A stretch of DNA of 36,601 nucleotides from Leptolyngbya sp. DLM2.Bin15 (GTDB lineage: Bacteria > Cyanobacteriota > Cyanobacteriia > RECH01). Under the pieces are notes generated by a model. That model saw only the letters and a program-made list of their open reading frames with translations. It was not told the DNA's origin and ran no database searches. The stretch's first letter is position 1. Every line of letters begins with the position of its first letter. Below are positions 9,207 through 18,303 of this stretch, piece after piece. The position numbers were made by a program, and so were the translations under genes. The stretch covers positions 1-36,601 of the forward strand of contig RECH01000142.1 of assembly GCA_007694125.1 (NCBI GenBank), given 5' to 3'.

Positions 9207-9626
9207 TTAGCGAGATGAACTGCCGCGTACCTGACCGCTAGGCATCACCATGCGATCGAGGGTGGCTCCGGTGAAGGTGGCGGGAATCTCCATGCGGGCA
9301 CCGTTGAGGCTAGCGTCGGTTAGGTTGGCGAAGGTGAAGTCCGCGCCGCTGAGGTTAGCACCATTGAGAATAGCGCGCTGCAGGTTGGCACTGCGTAGAT
9401 TGGTATTCGACAAGTCGGCTCCAATCAGGAAAGCACCTGCCAGATAGGCGTGGGATAAATTGAGACCGCTGAGGTCTGCCCCAGATAGATCGCAGGAAGA
9501 ACAGCGCCCGGTTCTGCGCAGTTGATCCACATGGTCGGCATTTTGTCCGATGGCTGGAGCAGCGATCGCTACGGCACTTCCCAAGGCGATCGCTCCTAGG
9601 ATGGTCTTGAGGATGGGCTGACGCAT
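9207..9626 (-). CDS. Small secreted pentapeptide-repeat protein
   Basis: The first 27 residues form a signal peptide (MRQPILKTILGAIALGSAV followed by an AxA-Q site), which places the protein in the periplasm or thylakoid lumen. After a short stretch with a CSSC motif (a possible disulfide) come about 13 A(D/N)LXX-type repeats (residues 45-115), which fold as a right-handed quadrilateral beta-helix. Short lumenal pentapeptide proteins are common in cyanobacteria and their roles are mostly unknown. The start at 9626 follows GAGAAAC-type purines. It converges on nblS and is followed at higher coordinates by recN on the same strand, 113 bp away, with no sign of a shared function. Confidence 0.9.
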   Translation of the reverse strand: MRQPILKTILGAIALGSAVAIAAPAIGQNADHVDQLRRTGRCSSCDLSGADLSGLNLSHAYLAGAFLIGADLSNTNLRSANLQRAILNGANLSGADFTFANLTDASLNGARMEIPATFTGATLDRMVMPSGQVRGSSSR

Positions 9627-9739
9627 AGTTAGTTTCTCCTTCAGATGGGGTTAGATGCCCCAATCCTAGCCTAGGTCTGACCTGGTTGCCTTGAGCCCCA
9701 TCGATGATCCCTGCCCTAGCAGCGGGATGCCCATGGGGA

Positions 9740-11701
9740 CTAGGAATTGGAGCGGGAAGACTTGGAGGATGATTTAGCTGGCTTGGTCGGGATTGATTGA
9801 TCGCTGCTTGATGGATTGCTGCTTGACTTAGTGCTGCTTGACTTAGCACTGGCTTTCTTCCGACCGCTAGCCGCTTTGGGTGGAACCTCTGAGGTAGGGG
9901 CATCAGTCGTCGGGGCCAACGGCTCGGCTGCACCCTCTGGATGCACCTGCGATCGCAACGAGCCTGCAAAGGTAATGGCGTGGTGGTCGGTTTTGCCGCC
10001 AGCGAGCTGGGCCAGTTCTTCTAGGCGCTGCTGTTCATCCAGGGCCACCACTCGCACCACGGTGCGCACTGCATCGTCTCCCTCGGGGGTTGGAGCTGTA
10101 GACGGCTTGCCCTTACCCGATCCCTTGGATGGGGAAGCGATCGCTCCATCCGTTACCACTTCTTTGTTCACCCGCAGGTGTAGATCGGCCTGGGCGGCAA
10201 TGATCGGTTGGTGGGTGACGCAGAGTACCTGCCGGTGGCGGCTGAGCTGGTGGAGCTTATCGGCGATCGCTTGGGCAACCCGTCCTGATACCCCCGCATC
10301 AATTTCATCAAACACCATGGTGCCCACCGCATCCACTTGGGAGAGGCAGACCTTGAGAGCAAGAAGAAAACGGCTCATTTCCCCCCCCGAGGCGATGTCG
10401 GCTAGGGGTTGCAGCGGTTCTCCTGGGTTGGGGCTGAGCAAAAAGGTAATGCGATCGCTGCCATGCACCGAGGGCGTGATCGGCGTGAGGTCAACGCGAA
10501 ACTGCACCTTCTCCATAGCTAAGGGCTTCAGTTCCTCCAGCAGCCCTGCCTCCAACTGCTGAGCGGCTGCTTGCCTGAGGCGGGTGAGGTCACGGCAGGT
10601 TTGGATGAGAGCATCCTGCTGCTCCTGGTAGGCAGCCTCTAGGGCATCGAGGGATTGCCCACTGTCACTCAAGGATTCTAGATCCGCCTGCACCTGTTCA
10701 CTGTAAGCGATCGCTTCTGGCAGGGTCGGGCCATACTTACGGCAAATTTGCTTGAGTTCGGCAATCCGGCATTCCACCTCTTGGAGGCGATCGGGATCGG
10801 CTTCCAGCACGGCTCCATAGGCATTCATCTGCCGTCCAGCTTCTTCCACCTGGGCCAGGGCGCTGGTGACCATGTCGAGGATGGGCTGGATCTGGTCGTC
10901 GTACTGCACCATGCTAGACAAGATCGACTCTGCCTTGCCGAGCAAGTCGGAACAGGCATCGCCGCCCTCGTCTTGATCGTAGAGGGCTTGATAGACCTGG
11001 TAGCTTTGCTGCTGAAGCTCCACGCAGTGGTTGAGCCGCTGCTGTTCTTGCTGGAGGTGCTCCAATTCTTGGGGATCGTTGAGATGGGCTTCGGCCAGTT
11101 CCTTGGCTTGGTACTCAAACAAATCGAGTTGCTGCAAGCGCTGCTGTTCAAACTGGCGACGCTTTTCCAGGGCTTTCAGCGCCGTTTGGGCGGCTTGATA
11201 ATGCTCCGCCACCACCTGTTTTTGCCGCAATAGCTCATTACCCCCAAACCCATCCAGCCACTCCCGCTGCAGATTGGCCTGGCTGAGCTGGATGGTTTGC
11301 CCTTGGGCGGTGATTTCTAGCAAATGCTCTCGCAGAGACTGCATCTGCTGCTTATTCATCACCACCCCGTTCACCCGCGATCGACTGCGCACGCCGCTGC
11401 GTCCAGCCGTTAGCTCCCGGCTACAGACGAGGGACAGTTCGTCGAGCAAGTCGATCTCTTGCTGATCGAGCCAGCGAATCAGGGCGGGGTTGAGGTCAAA
11501 GGTGGCTTCCACCAGCGCCCGTTCTGACCCTGAGCGAATCACGCGACTGGTCATTTTGCCTCCGAGGGCAGCATCAAGGGCATCGAGGATGATCGATTTC
11601 CCAGCTCCAGTTTCCCCGGTCAGCACGTTCAGCCCGGCAGCAAAGTCGAGGGAGAGGGAATCGACCAGGGCGAAATTTTCTACTTGAAGAGAGGTCAGCA
11701 T
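9740..11701 (-). CDS. recN: DNA repair ATPase RecN
   Basis: RecN is an SMC-like ATPase that acts at double-strand breaks and holds DNA for recombination. Walker A is GETGAGKS (29-36). Coiled-coil arms rich in Gln/Glu/Leu occupy about 150-380. The C-terminal head has the ABC signature SGGEMSRFLLALK and Walker B TMVFDEIDAGVSG, followed by the H-loop region VLCVTHQP. The last ~85 residues are a Ser/Lys/Pro-rich tail outside the family core that contains a 15-bp tandem duplication (9818-9847). This makes the protein 653 residues against about 550-580 for typical RecN. A perfect LexA-box match lies about 150 bp upstream of the start, consistent with SOS control. The ATG at 11701 gives the conserved N-terminus MLTSLQVENFALV. 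Confidence 0.96.
   Translation of the reverse strand: MLTSLQVENFALVDSLSLDFAAGLNVLTGETGAGKSIILDALDAALGGKMTSRVIRSGSERALVEATFDLNPALIRWLDQQEIDLLDELSLVCSRELTAGRSGVRSRSRVNGVVMNKQQMQSLREHLLEITAQGQTIQLSQANLQREWLDGFGGNELLRQKQVVAEHYQAAQTALKALEKRRQFEQQRLQQLDLFEYQAKELAEAHLNDPQELEHLQQEQQRLNHCVELQQQSYQVYQALYDQDEGGDACSDLLGKAESILSSMVQYDDQIQPILDMVTSALAQVEEAGRQMNAYGAVLEADPDRLQEVECRIAELKQICRKYGPTLPEAIAYSEQVQADLESLSDSGQSLDALEAAYQEQQDALIQTCRDLTRLRQAAAQQLEAGLLEELKPLAMEKVQFRVDLTPITPSVHGSDRITFLLSPNPGEPLQPLADIASGGEMSRFLLALKVCLSQVDAVGTMVFDEIDAGVSGRVAQAIADKLHQLSRHRQVLCVTHQPIIAAQADLHLRVNKEVVTDGAIASPSKGSGKGKPSTAPTPEGDDAVRTVVRVVALDEQQRLEELAQLAGGKTDHHAITFAGSLRSQVHPEGAAEPLAPTTDAPTSEVPPKAASGRKKASAKSSSTKSSSNPSSSDQSIPTKPAKSSSKSSRSNS
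9818..9847. repeat. 15-bp tandem duplication in the recN tail
   Basis: GCTGCTTGACTTAGT is followed directly by the same 15-mer with one change at the last base. It encodes a doubled (S/T)KSSS unit in the Ser/Lys tail. Confidence 0.85.
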
Positions 11702-11832
11702 AGGCTCCAGTTCAGCAGGCTAATAAAGCGTTGACGGCGATCGCCTCCTTGCTTAGGAGGAACTGGGATGAAGGGGATGGACGCAGGGCGATCGCAGCTT
11801 GTACGGGATCACGCTTGAGCGACTCCTGTCTA

Positions 11833-11846
11833 GTTTAGCGCTAAAC
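11833..11846. promoter_or_regulatory. Perfect 14-bp palindrome upstream of recN
   Basis: GTTTAGCGCTAAAC reads the same on both strands. It is 3 bp from the LexA-box match and is a candidate operator for a dimeric regulator. Confidence 0.5.
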
Positions 11847-11849
11847 CTT

Positions 11850-11863
11850 AGTACTCGGGTACT
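11850..11863. promoter_or_regulatory. LexA-box match upstream of recN
   Basis: AGTACTCGGGTACT fits the published cyanobacterial LexA consensus RGTACNNNDGTWCB at every position and is also a perfect AGTAC-N4-GTACT inverted repeat. It lies about 150 bp before the recN ATG. RecN is an SOS gene in many bacteria, so the location fits. Binding is an inference from the motif. Confidence 0.65.
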
Positions 11864-11864
11864 A

Positions 11865-11877
11865 CAAGAAGTTCTTG
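11865..11877. promoter_or_regulatory. CAAGAA-G-TTCTTG inverted repeat
   Basis: A perfect 6+1+6 inverted repeat lies directly next to the LexA-box match. It is the third palindrome of the cluster. Confidence 0.4.
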
Positions 11878-11988
11878 CTTAGGGAGCGCAGGGGGCTCAG
11901 TTTGCGATCGCTGCCCAGATCAGGGACGGTGAGCCTGCCTACCATGGATCTCTACCCTGCGGGCCATCCCGCTGATCTAAGGTTAGTT

Positions 11989-12004
11989 GTTACAATGCTT
12001 TACG
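11989..12004 (+). promoter_or_regulatory. HLR1-like site (RpaB binding) upstream of the ABC1 kinase
   Basis: GTTACAATGCTTTACG matches the published HLR1 motif (G/T)TTACA(T/A)(T/A)NN(G/T)TTACA at 15 of 16 positions; only the last base differs. It lies 153 bp before the ATG. TACAAT inside it could also serve as a -10 box, an arrangement in which RpaB would repress. Confidence 0.5.
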
Positions 12005-12156
12005 TAGGCATTCATGCACCCAACATCGCGGTCATCCAGTGTTCTTGGGTTGTGGCGCGCCCGTGCCCTCAATCTGAATGCCTCAACAAACCCCATAAAC
12101 CGCCGCTCCCGCACCAGCACTAGCCTGTCGGTTGACCCAAATTTGGATCTTCACTT

Positions 12157-14199
12157 ATGCAGACCGTTCCCTCTCCTTCCCATCATCCAGAGCCCACACT
12201 GCAAACGGTGACGGTTGAAAGCCAGCCGGTTGTGGATCCGCCTCACCGCCCCCGGTCGTCGATGGGAACGCTGCCCCCAGAATTAGCCGATGTGATTGCG
12301 TCCGATGCCCGTGATGAAGCCATTCGCTACAACCCAGAAGCGATCGCCAACTATTATCGGGGTCGCCCTTTGATGGTGTTTCGACGCATTGTGGCCATTA
12401 TCTTGCCGTTCTTATCCTTTGGGCTAGGCATTTGGTGGGATCGCTGGACAGGGCGGGTCAAGGCTGGGCAGGCGCAGCGGGCTAAGCAACTGCGTATTTT
12501 GCTGACCCAGTTGGGGCCTGCCTATATCAAAGTAGGGCAAGCGCTATCAACCCGGCCTGACTTGGTGCCGCCGTCATACCTAGAAGAGTTGACCCAACTG
12601 CAGGATCAACTGCCGCCGTTTCCCAATGAAATCGCGTTTCGCTTCATTGAAGAAGAATTGGGCGATCGCCCTGAGCAGATCTATGCAGAATTTTCGGAGC
12701 ATCCCGTGGCGGCGGCGTCCTTGGGCCAGGTTTACAAGGCTCGTTTGAAAACGGGAGAGCAGGTGGCTGTTAAGGTGCAGCGTCCTGGTTTGGCCCTGCG
12801 CATCACCCTAGATCTGTATATCCTGCGCCAACTAGCTGCCCTAACGGCCCGCATGGTGAAGGCGGTGCGCAGCGATCTGGTCGGCATCATGGATGAGTTT
12901 GGGGCGCGCATCTTTGAAGAGATGGACTACACCCAAGAGGGGCATAATGCCGAGCGCTTTGCCTCCCTCTATGGTCACATCCAGGATATTTATGTTCCGA
13001 GGATTTATTGGCCCTACACCCAGCGGCGGGTGCTGACCATGGAATGGATTAACGGCACCAAACTCACCCAGATTGCCGAGCTGAAGTCCCAGGGGATTGA
13101 CGCGGCCTATTTAGTGGAAGTGGGGGTGCAGTGCTCGTTGCGGCAGTTGCTGGAGCATGGCTTTTTCCACGCCGATCCCCATCCGGGCAACCTGTTTGCA
13201 ACCCCTGAGGGCAAGCTGGCCTACCTCGACTTTGGCATGATGAGCGAGGTGAAGCCCTACCAGCGCTACGGTCTGATTGAAGCGGTGGTGCATTTGGTCA
13301 ACCGCGACTTTGAAGGACTAGCCCAAGACTACATTAAGCTGGAATTTCTGTCGGAAGATACGGATCTAACGCCGATTATTCCTGCCTTTGCCGATGTGTT
13401 CAACGATGCTCTCAGCGCTAGTGTGGCGGAGATGAACTTCAAGAGCATCACCGATCAGCTTTCGGGGCTGATGTACGAATATCCCTTCCGGGTGCCGGCC
13501 TACTATGCGCTGATCATTCGTTCCTTGGTGACCCTAGAGGGGATCGCCATTAATATTGACCCGAATTTTAAGGTGCTCAGCAAGGCCTATCCCTACGTGG
13601 CCAGACGCTTGCTCACGGATCAATCCCCTGAGTTGCGATCGTCGCTGCAGGATCTGCTGTTCAAAGACGGTGATTTTCGCTGGAACCGCTTGGAAAACCT
13701 GCTGCGCAATGCCCAGGATAGCCAAGACTATGATCTCAACCAGGTGCTGGATCAAACGGTGACCTTCCTGTTCTCCGATCGCGGCACCTTCATTCGCGAT
13801 CGCATCTCGGCTGAAATTGTCAACGCCCTAGATGCCGCTGGACGCAATGCTGTACACCGAGCCACCCATTGGCTGCAGGCACGCACGGGGCTGCCCTTGG
13901 GTGCAGACAGTGCGGATGCTGCGCCAGCCCCAAGCAACCTAGAGCCCCTAGGTCGCATCCTTAACCTGCTCAAAGAAACCCCAGGCTTTGATCCCATGAC
14001 GCTGGCATCAATGGCAGCCAAGCTGGTCGTCAAGCCAGAACTGCATCACATGGGTCAGCAGATTGCTACAGAACTCACCCAGCGATCGCTTGCCCGTCTC
14101 ATTCGTGAACTGATGCAAGAGTCTGAGGAGTCTAAGCCGCTGCGATCGCCCCAGCCCTATGCCAAACAGCGATCGCTGCCTGCGGCCCGTCGTCGTTAA
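12157..14199 (+). CDS. ABC1/UbiB (AarF) family protein kinase-like protein
   Basis: The ABC1 family comprises atypical kinases or ATPases linked to quinone and prenyl-lipid metabolism and, in chloroplasts, to plastoglobule and photo-oxidative stress functions. The N-terminus has an amphipathic or membrane-associated stretch (about 75-95, RIVAIILPFLSFGLGIW). The family's KxGQ motif appears as YIKVGQALSTRPDL. The Ala-rich nucleotide loop is AAASLGQVYKA, the Lys is K206 in VAVKVQRPG, the catalytic loop is HADPHPGN starting at H338, and the metal Asp is D358 in YLDFG. The C-terminal ~250 residues are a less conserved helical region. The length of 680 is at the long end but usual for cyanobacterial members. 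It is transcribed divergently from recN, and an HLR1-like site upstream suggests light control. The substrate is unknown. Confidence 0.94.
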   Translation: MQTVPSPSHHPEPTLQTVTVESQPVVDPPHRPRSSMGTLPPELADVIASDARDEAIRYNPEAIANYYRGRPLMVFRRIVAIILPFLSFGLGIWWDRWTGRVKAGQAQRAKQLRILLTQLGPAYIKVGQALSTRPDLVPPSYLEELTQLQDQLPPFPNEIAFRFIEEELGDRPEQIYAEFSEHPVAAASLGQVYKARLKTGEQVAVKVQRPGLALRITLDLYILRQLAALTARMVKAVRSDLVGIMDEFGARIFEEMDYTQEGHNAERFASLYGHIQDIYVPRIYWPYTQRRVLTMEWINGTKLTQIAELKSQGIDAAYLVEVGVQCSLRQLLEHGFFHADPHPGNLFATPEGKLAYLDFGMMSEVKPYQRYGLIEAVVHLVNRDFEGLAQDYIKLEFLSEDTDLTPIIPAFADVFNDALSASVAEMNFKSITDQLSGLMYEYPFRVPAYYALIIRSLVTLEGIAINIDPNFKVLSKAYPYVARRLLTDQSPELRSSLQDLLFKDGDFRWNRLENLLRNAQDSQDYDLNQVLDQTVTFLFSDRGTFIRDRISAEIVNALDAAGRNAVHRATHWLQARTGLPLGADSADAAPAPSNLEPLGRILNLLKETPGFDPMTLASMAAKLVVKPELHHMGQQIATELTQRSLARLIRELMQESEESKPLRSPQPYAKQRSLPAARRR

Positions 14200-14211
14200 G
14201 CTCCCACCGGC

Positions 14212-14245
14212 CGAGTCGGATCTCTAGCTAGAGGAGGCCGACTCG
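14212..14245. terminator. Nested palindromes at a convergent gene end
   Basis: Outer arms CGAGTCGG (14212-14219) and CCGACTCG (14238-14245) enclose a perfect 12-bp palindrome CTCTAGCTAGAG (14222-14233). The structure spans the stop codon of the minus-strand gene and lies 13 bp after the stop of the kinase gene, so it may terminate or protect both convergent transcripts. No T-run follows. Confidence 0.45.
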
Positions 14246-14724
14246 TCGGGAACAGTCTGATCCTTCGGAGTGACCTTGGTCTGAGCGCCGCTACTCTCTA
14301 GCTTGTCTTTGTTTTCCTGGAGATTTTTCTCTAGTTCTTGAATCTGGTCTCGCCGAGCCTCTAGCTCTAGGGTACGGCGACCCAGTTCTTGATCCCGTAA
14401 GGTCAGCGATTGTCGCCATTGCTCAGCCCGCGCGGCTTCTTCCTGCAAGCTGGTGGGGCTGAGTCCCTTCGTCAGATAATCATCCACCATCTGCAGCACC
14501 CAAGGCAGGGCATCTTCCAAATGCTGAACATCTTGGGTGTCTGATAAATCCACCATCACCAAGCTCTGAGGGGCATAGCCTAGATCGGCCGGTGTTCTGT
14601 CTAAGACAATATCCGTGGGATTCGGCAAAACCACCCAGGTATATTCAGTTTTTTGCACTGCCAACAGGCGCAACATGGCGTGCTCGGTGGTCTCGTCTTG
14701 TTGAACCTGGGCTAGATGTCGCAT
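14224..14724 (-). CDS. Conserved protein of unknown function, C-terminal coiled coil
   Basis: I do not recognise a named family. The 166-residue protein is soluble, with no signal peptide or membrane segment. Residues 1-95 look globular (alternating hydrophobic strands, for example YTWVVLPNPTDIVL and QSLVMVDL, then a helix PWVLQMVDDYL). Residues about 100-145 are a charged heptad-rich coiled coil (RDQELGRRTLELEARRDQIQ and on), and the tail is low-complexity Ser/Thr. The start at 14724 has no obvious ribosome site, and Met17 is an alternative. It converges with the ABC1 kinase gene 24 bp away and shares a nested palindrome at the stop. Coding character is convincing, but the function is open. 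Confidence 0.75.
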   Translation of the reverse strand: MRHLAQVQQDETTEHAMLRLLAVQKTEYTWVVLPNPTDIVLDRTPADLGYAPQSLVMVDLSDTQDVQHLEDALPWVLQMVDDYLTKGLSPTSLQEEAARAEQWRQSLTLRDQELGRRTLELEARRDQIQELEKNLQENKDKLESSGAQTKVTPKDQTVPDESASSS

Positions 14725-14843
14725 TTTGGTACTAACAACGACTAATCGGCTACCGAAGGACAGTATATCTTCCTATGATTCGATCCATGGGCTGTGGGCA
14801 GCTTCACCACAGATCTTGATGTTCATCTTACGGCTCTTCATTC

Positions 14844-14872
14844 TATTGGAACGTATTGGAACGATTGGAAGG
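14844..14872. repeat. 10-bp tandem repeat, nearly three copies
   Basis: TATTGGAACG at 14844-14853 and 14854-14863 is followed by ATTGGAAGG. The 10-bp period is close to one helical turn. It lies about 120-150 bp upstream of the minus-strand gene at 14724, in the 240-bp spacer before the valS end. Confidence 0.75.
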
Positions 14873-14964
14873 GATGAACCCCAGTTCTTGCTAAGCAACC
14901 TCACCTGCGAGACAGCGGGATACCCAACCTTGAGGGCCCCGCTGCTGTCTCAGAGGGCGATCGC

Positions 14965-17900
14965 TTAAAGACGACGGACGCGATCGCGGAGGATTTCCGC
15001 CTGTTTCTCGGCTTCTGCCAGGGAATCACGAGCTCCCTGCACCACCGCCGCCGGAGCCTTGTCTACAAAGTTAGCATTGCTGAGCCGTTGGGACAGGGAG
15101 GTGACCTCTGCCACTACTTTAGCTAGGTCTTTCTCAATTTTGGCCTTGAGCGCCTCCACATCCACCACGCCCGCTAGCGGAATCAAAACCTGTACGGTAC
15201 CCACCACGCCGGCGAAGAGCTGTAGGCCATCAGGAGTGGCCGGCTCAACCTCCTCGGGTTGTACAGGCTCCAGCGCCTCCACAGACTCCACAGACTCCAC
15301 AGACTCCACCGGGGTAGCTGCGACCTTAGGTTCTGGCTCTGCCGTGGGCATGGTACCCGTTTCTGCCGTTTCCCGCAGTTTGAGACCAATTTGGCTCACC
15401 AAACGAGACCAAGCCTTCATCAACTCTTGGCGGCGATCGGCCTGGAGGAGATAGTGGTTCACAAACCAAATGCTATAGCCTAAGCCCACCAGCTTCAAGA
15501 GCGGTGATACGAACAGTAGACCGTCAAGGGCGTCCATGATCGCTAGGAACAGGCGAGCAAACACCAGTAGCAGCAAGAGAAATCCCAGGGCGATCGCTGG
15601 CTTTTGCAGTTGATTGAGCTCAAACTCGGTTGCTGGGGTATCGCTGGTGTGCTCAGCGGGTTGATCGGCCACTGCCACATCAGAAGTCTCTGAGCTAGCG
15701 GCTGGGGGAGTGTCGTCGGGGGCGATCGCTTCTGGAATCGCTGACTCCTCCACGGTGACCTCAGGCGTTGCCTCAGGTGTCGCCTCCGGTGGGACGTCAA
15801 GCGTGACCTCAGGCAAGCCGTTCTCTAACTGATGTTCGTCCCCAGGTTCGCCAATCACCAAGCGCTCGATCCTTGCCAGATCTTGAATATAGGTTTCTCC
15901 CTCGGAGAGGATATGGCGTTCGTCCGCATTTTCGCTGAGCAGCAGGGCGGTAATTTTGGTGCCGGGTTTGATGCCGGCCTCTGCCCGCAGGTTGCGCACG
16001 GTGCGGATGGTGCCAATCACCAAGTCAAACTGCTGTTCTAGGGTAGCGTTGATCCATTGATCGTCGGCTTCGGGATAAAGCTGCACCGCTAGAAATTCGC
16101 GATCGCCTGCCTGGGTGAGGGTATGCCAGATTTCCTCGGTGATATGGGGCATGAAGGGATGCAGCAGCTTGAGAATGCCGTCTAGCACATAGGCTAGGGT
16201 TTGCTGGGCAACCCGGCGGGAGGGCGCATCCGACTGCAGGCGGGCTTTGGCGAGTTCAATATACCAATCGCAAAAGTCGCCCCAGATGAATTCGTAGAGC
16301 GCCTTGGCGGCTTCGCCCAAACCGTAGTGGTCAATATCATGGCGGGTTTGGCGCACCACTTGGTGGAAGCGAGACATAATCCAGCGATCGCTCAGTTCCA
16401 CCTCAGACAACTGCGGCTGTCCTAGGCTGGCCGGGGTTTGCCCCTCTAGGTTCATCATCACAAACCGGGCCGCGTTCCACAGTTTATTGGTGAAGTTGCG
16501 GGAGGCTTCCACCGAGGCCGATTCATCGGTTTTGCGATCGTATTCTAGGCGAACGTCCTGCCCAGCTCCGGCCACTTCCCGAATCAGGGTATAGCGCAGG
16601 GCATCGGTGCCGTACTTGTCGATCAGCACCAGCGGGTCGATGCCGTTGTTGGATGACTTCGACATCTTTTTGTTGTTTTCATCCCGCACAAGACCGTGGA
16701 TGTACACGGTTTCAAAGGGCATCGTACCCATGAAATGCCCTGCCATCATGGTCATACGGGCGACCCAGAAAAAGATGATGTCAAATCCCGTGACCAGAGT
16801 GGTCGTGGGGTAGTAGCGCTCCAGATCTCGGGTTTCTTCGGGCCAGCCCATGGTGGAAAAGGGCCATAGTCCCGACGAGAACCAGGTATCCAGCACATCC
16901 GGATCCTGCTGCAGTTGCACATGGGGGCCAAACAGCTCCCGAGCTTGCTGCCAGGCTTCTTCCTCGGTGCGCACCACCACAAAGGGGGTTTCATCCGTAA
17001 TCTGGCCGTTGGTTTCGCTCACCGCATACCAAGCGGGAATTTGATGCCCCCACCAAAGCTGCCGAGAAATACACCAATCTCGCAGGTTCACCAGCCAGTC
17101 GCGGTAGACCTTCGTCCAGCGATCGGGCACGAACACCGGCGACTGTTGCTGATCTAAAAATTGCAGGGCCGCATCAGCCATGGGGCGAATGCTGACAAAC
17201 CATTGGGTAGACAGCAACGGCTCTACGGGAACCTTGCCGCGATCGCTGTAGGGGACGGCATGGCGATAGTCTTCCACGCGCACCAGGAAGCCTTCGTCGT
17301 CCAATCGCTGCACCACGGCTTTACGGGCGTCAAAGCGATCCTGTCCCTGGAAGTCGCCGGCATTGGCATTCAGGGTGCCATCGGGGTTCATGATGTTGAT
17401 CATGGGCAGGTCGTGGCGCTTACCCATTTCAAAATCGTTGGGATCGTGGGCTGGGGTGACTTTGACGCAGCCTGTTCCAAAGGCCGCATCCACGTAGTTA
17501 TCGGCAATGATGGGAATTTGCCGCCCCATAATCGGGAGGGTGAGCGTCCGTCCCACCAAATGCCGGTAGCGATCGTCGTTGGGGTTCACCGCCACGGCCG
17601 TATCGCCCAGCATGGTTTCTGGACGGGTGGTGGCAACTTCCACAAAGCCGGAGCCATCGGTGAGCGGATAGCGGAAATGCCAGAGATGGCCGTCGATATC
17701 TTTGTTTTCTACTTCGAGGTCGGACACAGCAGACTGGCTAGCTGGACACCAGTTCACCAAATACTTACCGCGATAAATCAGGCCCTCTTTATAAAGGCGC
17801 ATGAAGGCTTCGGTCACCGCCTTGGACAACCCTTCATCCATGGTGAAGCGTTCCCGCGACCAATCCACCGACACCCCTAGGCGTCGCAGTTGTCCAACAA

Positions 17901-18303
17901 TGGTGCCGCCCGATTCCTCTTTCCATTGCCAGGCGCGCTGGAGGAAGGCTTCCCGACCCAAGGCTGCTCGACTGGTGCCTTCCTCGCGCAGTTGGCGTTC
18001 TAGGATGGTTTGCACGGCAATACTGGCATGATCCGTGCCCGGCAGCCAGAGGGTATTGCGCCCAATCATGCGGTGATAGCGCACGAAGGTATCGATCAGG
18101 CTGTGCTCGAAGGCATGGCCCATGTGCAGACTGCCGGTGACATTGGGGGGCGGAATCACCACGCAGTAGGGATCCCCCTCGTGATCTGGGTTGGCAACGA
18201 AAACCTGGTTCGCTTCCCAGGATGCCTGCCATTTAGATTCTGTGGCAGAAGGATCGTATTGCTTGGGGAGTTCAGACGTTAGGGCTGGAGTCGTTGCAGT
18301 CAT
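14965..18303 (-). CDS. valS: Valyl-tRNA synthetase with inserted CAAD membrane domain
   Basis: This class Ia synthetase charges tRNA-Val. HIGH-type motif [12 protein letters not shown] is near residues 52-63, the CP1 editing domain about 200-340, KMSKS in [11 protein letters not shown] near 560, and the anticodon-binding domain about 640-820. The usual C-terminal tRNA-binding coiled coil is at about 1035-1112. Between the last two parts lies an insert of about 200 residues: a Pro/Glu/Thr-rich linker, a hydrophobic hairpin (about 901-952), an amphipathic stretch and a second linker with VES repeats. This is the CAAD domain (cyanobacterial aminoacyl-tRNA synthetase appended domain), reported to anchor some synthetases to thylakoids, and it explains the length of 1112 residues. 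The ATG at 18303 is followed by typical N-terminal synthetase sequence ([20 protein letters not shown]). Confidence 0.96.
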   Translation of the reverse strand: MTATTPALTSELPKQYDPSATESKWQASWEANQVFVANPDHEGDPYCVVIPPPNVTGSLHMGHAFEHSLIDTFVRYHRMIGRNTLWLPGTDHASIAVQTILERQLREEGTSRAALGREAFLQRAWQWKEESGGTIVGQLRRLGVSVDWSRERFTMDEGLSKAVTEAFMRLYKEGLIYRGKYLVNWCPASQSAVSDLEVENKDIDGHLWHFRYPLTDGSGFVEVATTRPETMLGDTAVAVNPNDDRYRHLVGRTLTLPIMGRQIPIIADNYVDAAFGTGCVKVTPAHDPNDFEMGKRHDLPMINIMNPDGTLNANAGDFQGQDRFDARKAVVQRLDDEGFLVRVEDYRHAVPYSDRGKVPVEPLLSTQWFVSIRPMADAALQFLDQQQSPVFVPDRWTKVYRDWLVNLRDWCISRQLWWGHQIPAWYAVSETNGQITDETPFVVVRTEEEAWQQARELFGPHVQLQQDPDVLDTWFSSGLWPFSTMGWPEETRDLERYYPTTTLVTGFDIIFFWVARMTMMAGHFMGTMPFETVYIHGLVRDENNKKMSKSSNNGIDPLVLIDKYGTDALRYTLIREVAGAGQDVRLEYDRKTDESASVEASRNFTNKLWNAARFVMMNLEGQTPASLGQPQLSEVELSDRWIMSRFHQVVRQTRHDIDHYGLGEAAKALYEFIWGDFCDWYIELAKARLQSDAPSRRVAQQTLAYVLDGILKLLHPFMPHITEEIWHTLTQAGDREFLAVQLYPEADDQWINATLEQQFDLVIGTIRTVRNLRAEAGIKPGTKITALLLSENADERHILSEGETYIQDLARIERLVIGEPGDEHQLENGLPEVTLDVPPEATPEATPEVTVEESAIPEAIAPDDTPPAASSETSDVAVADQPAEHTSDTPATEFELNQLQKPAIALGFLLLLLVFARLFLAIMDALDGLLFVSPLLKLVGLGYSIWFVNHYLLQADRRQELMKAWSRLVSQIGLKLRETAETGTMPTAEPEPKVAATPVESVESVESVEALEPVQPEEVEPATPDGLQLFAGVVGTVQVLIPLAGVVDVEALKAKIEKDLAKVVAEVTSLSQRLSNANFVDKAPAAVVQGARDSLAEAEKQAEILRDRVRRL
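15281..15307. repeat. 9-bp tandem repeat (three copies) in the valS linker
   Basis: ACAGACTCC is repeated three times exactly, producing VES units in the disordered linker after the CAAD helices. The frame is kept. Confidence 0.9.

Larger units (their letters stand above)
11702..12156. other. Divergent recN / ABC1-kinase control region
   Basis: This 455-bp spacer holds three palindromes in 45 bp on the recN side (11833-11877) and an HLR1-like site on the kinase side (11989-12004). Open frames of 82 and 65 codons in it have no coding character. The last 150 bp form a leader for the kinase gene with no other feature that I can see. Confidence 0.6.

Noticed and set aside
10748-11233. 161-codon hydrophobic frame antisense to the recN coiled coil
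   Set aside because: The antisense of Gln/Glu/Leu-rich coiled coils gives Leu/Val-rich frames by codon complementarity.
17161-17880. Long frame (239 codons) antisense to valS
   Set aside because: It lies fully inside a certain gene on the other strand, has no family signature, and such shadows are common in GC-rich genes with HIP1.
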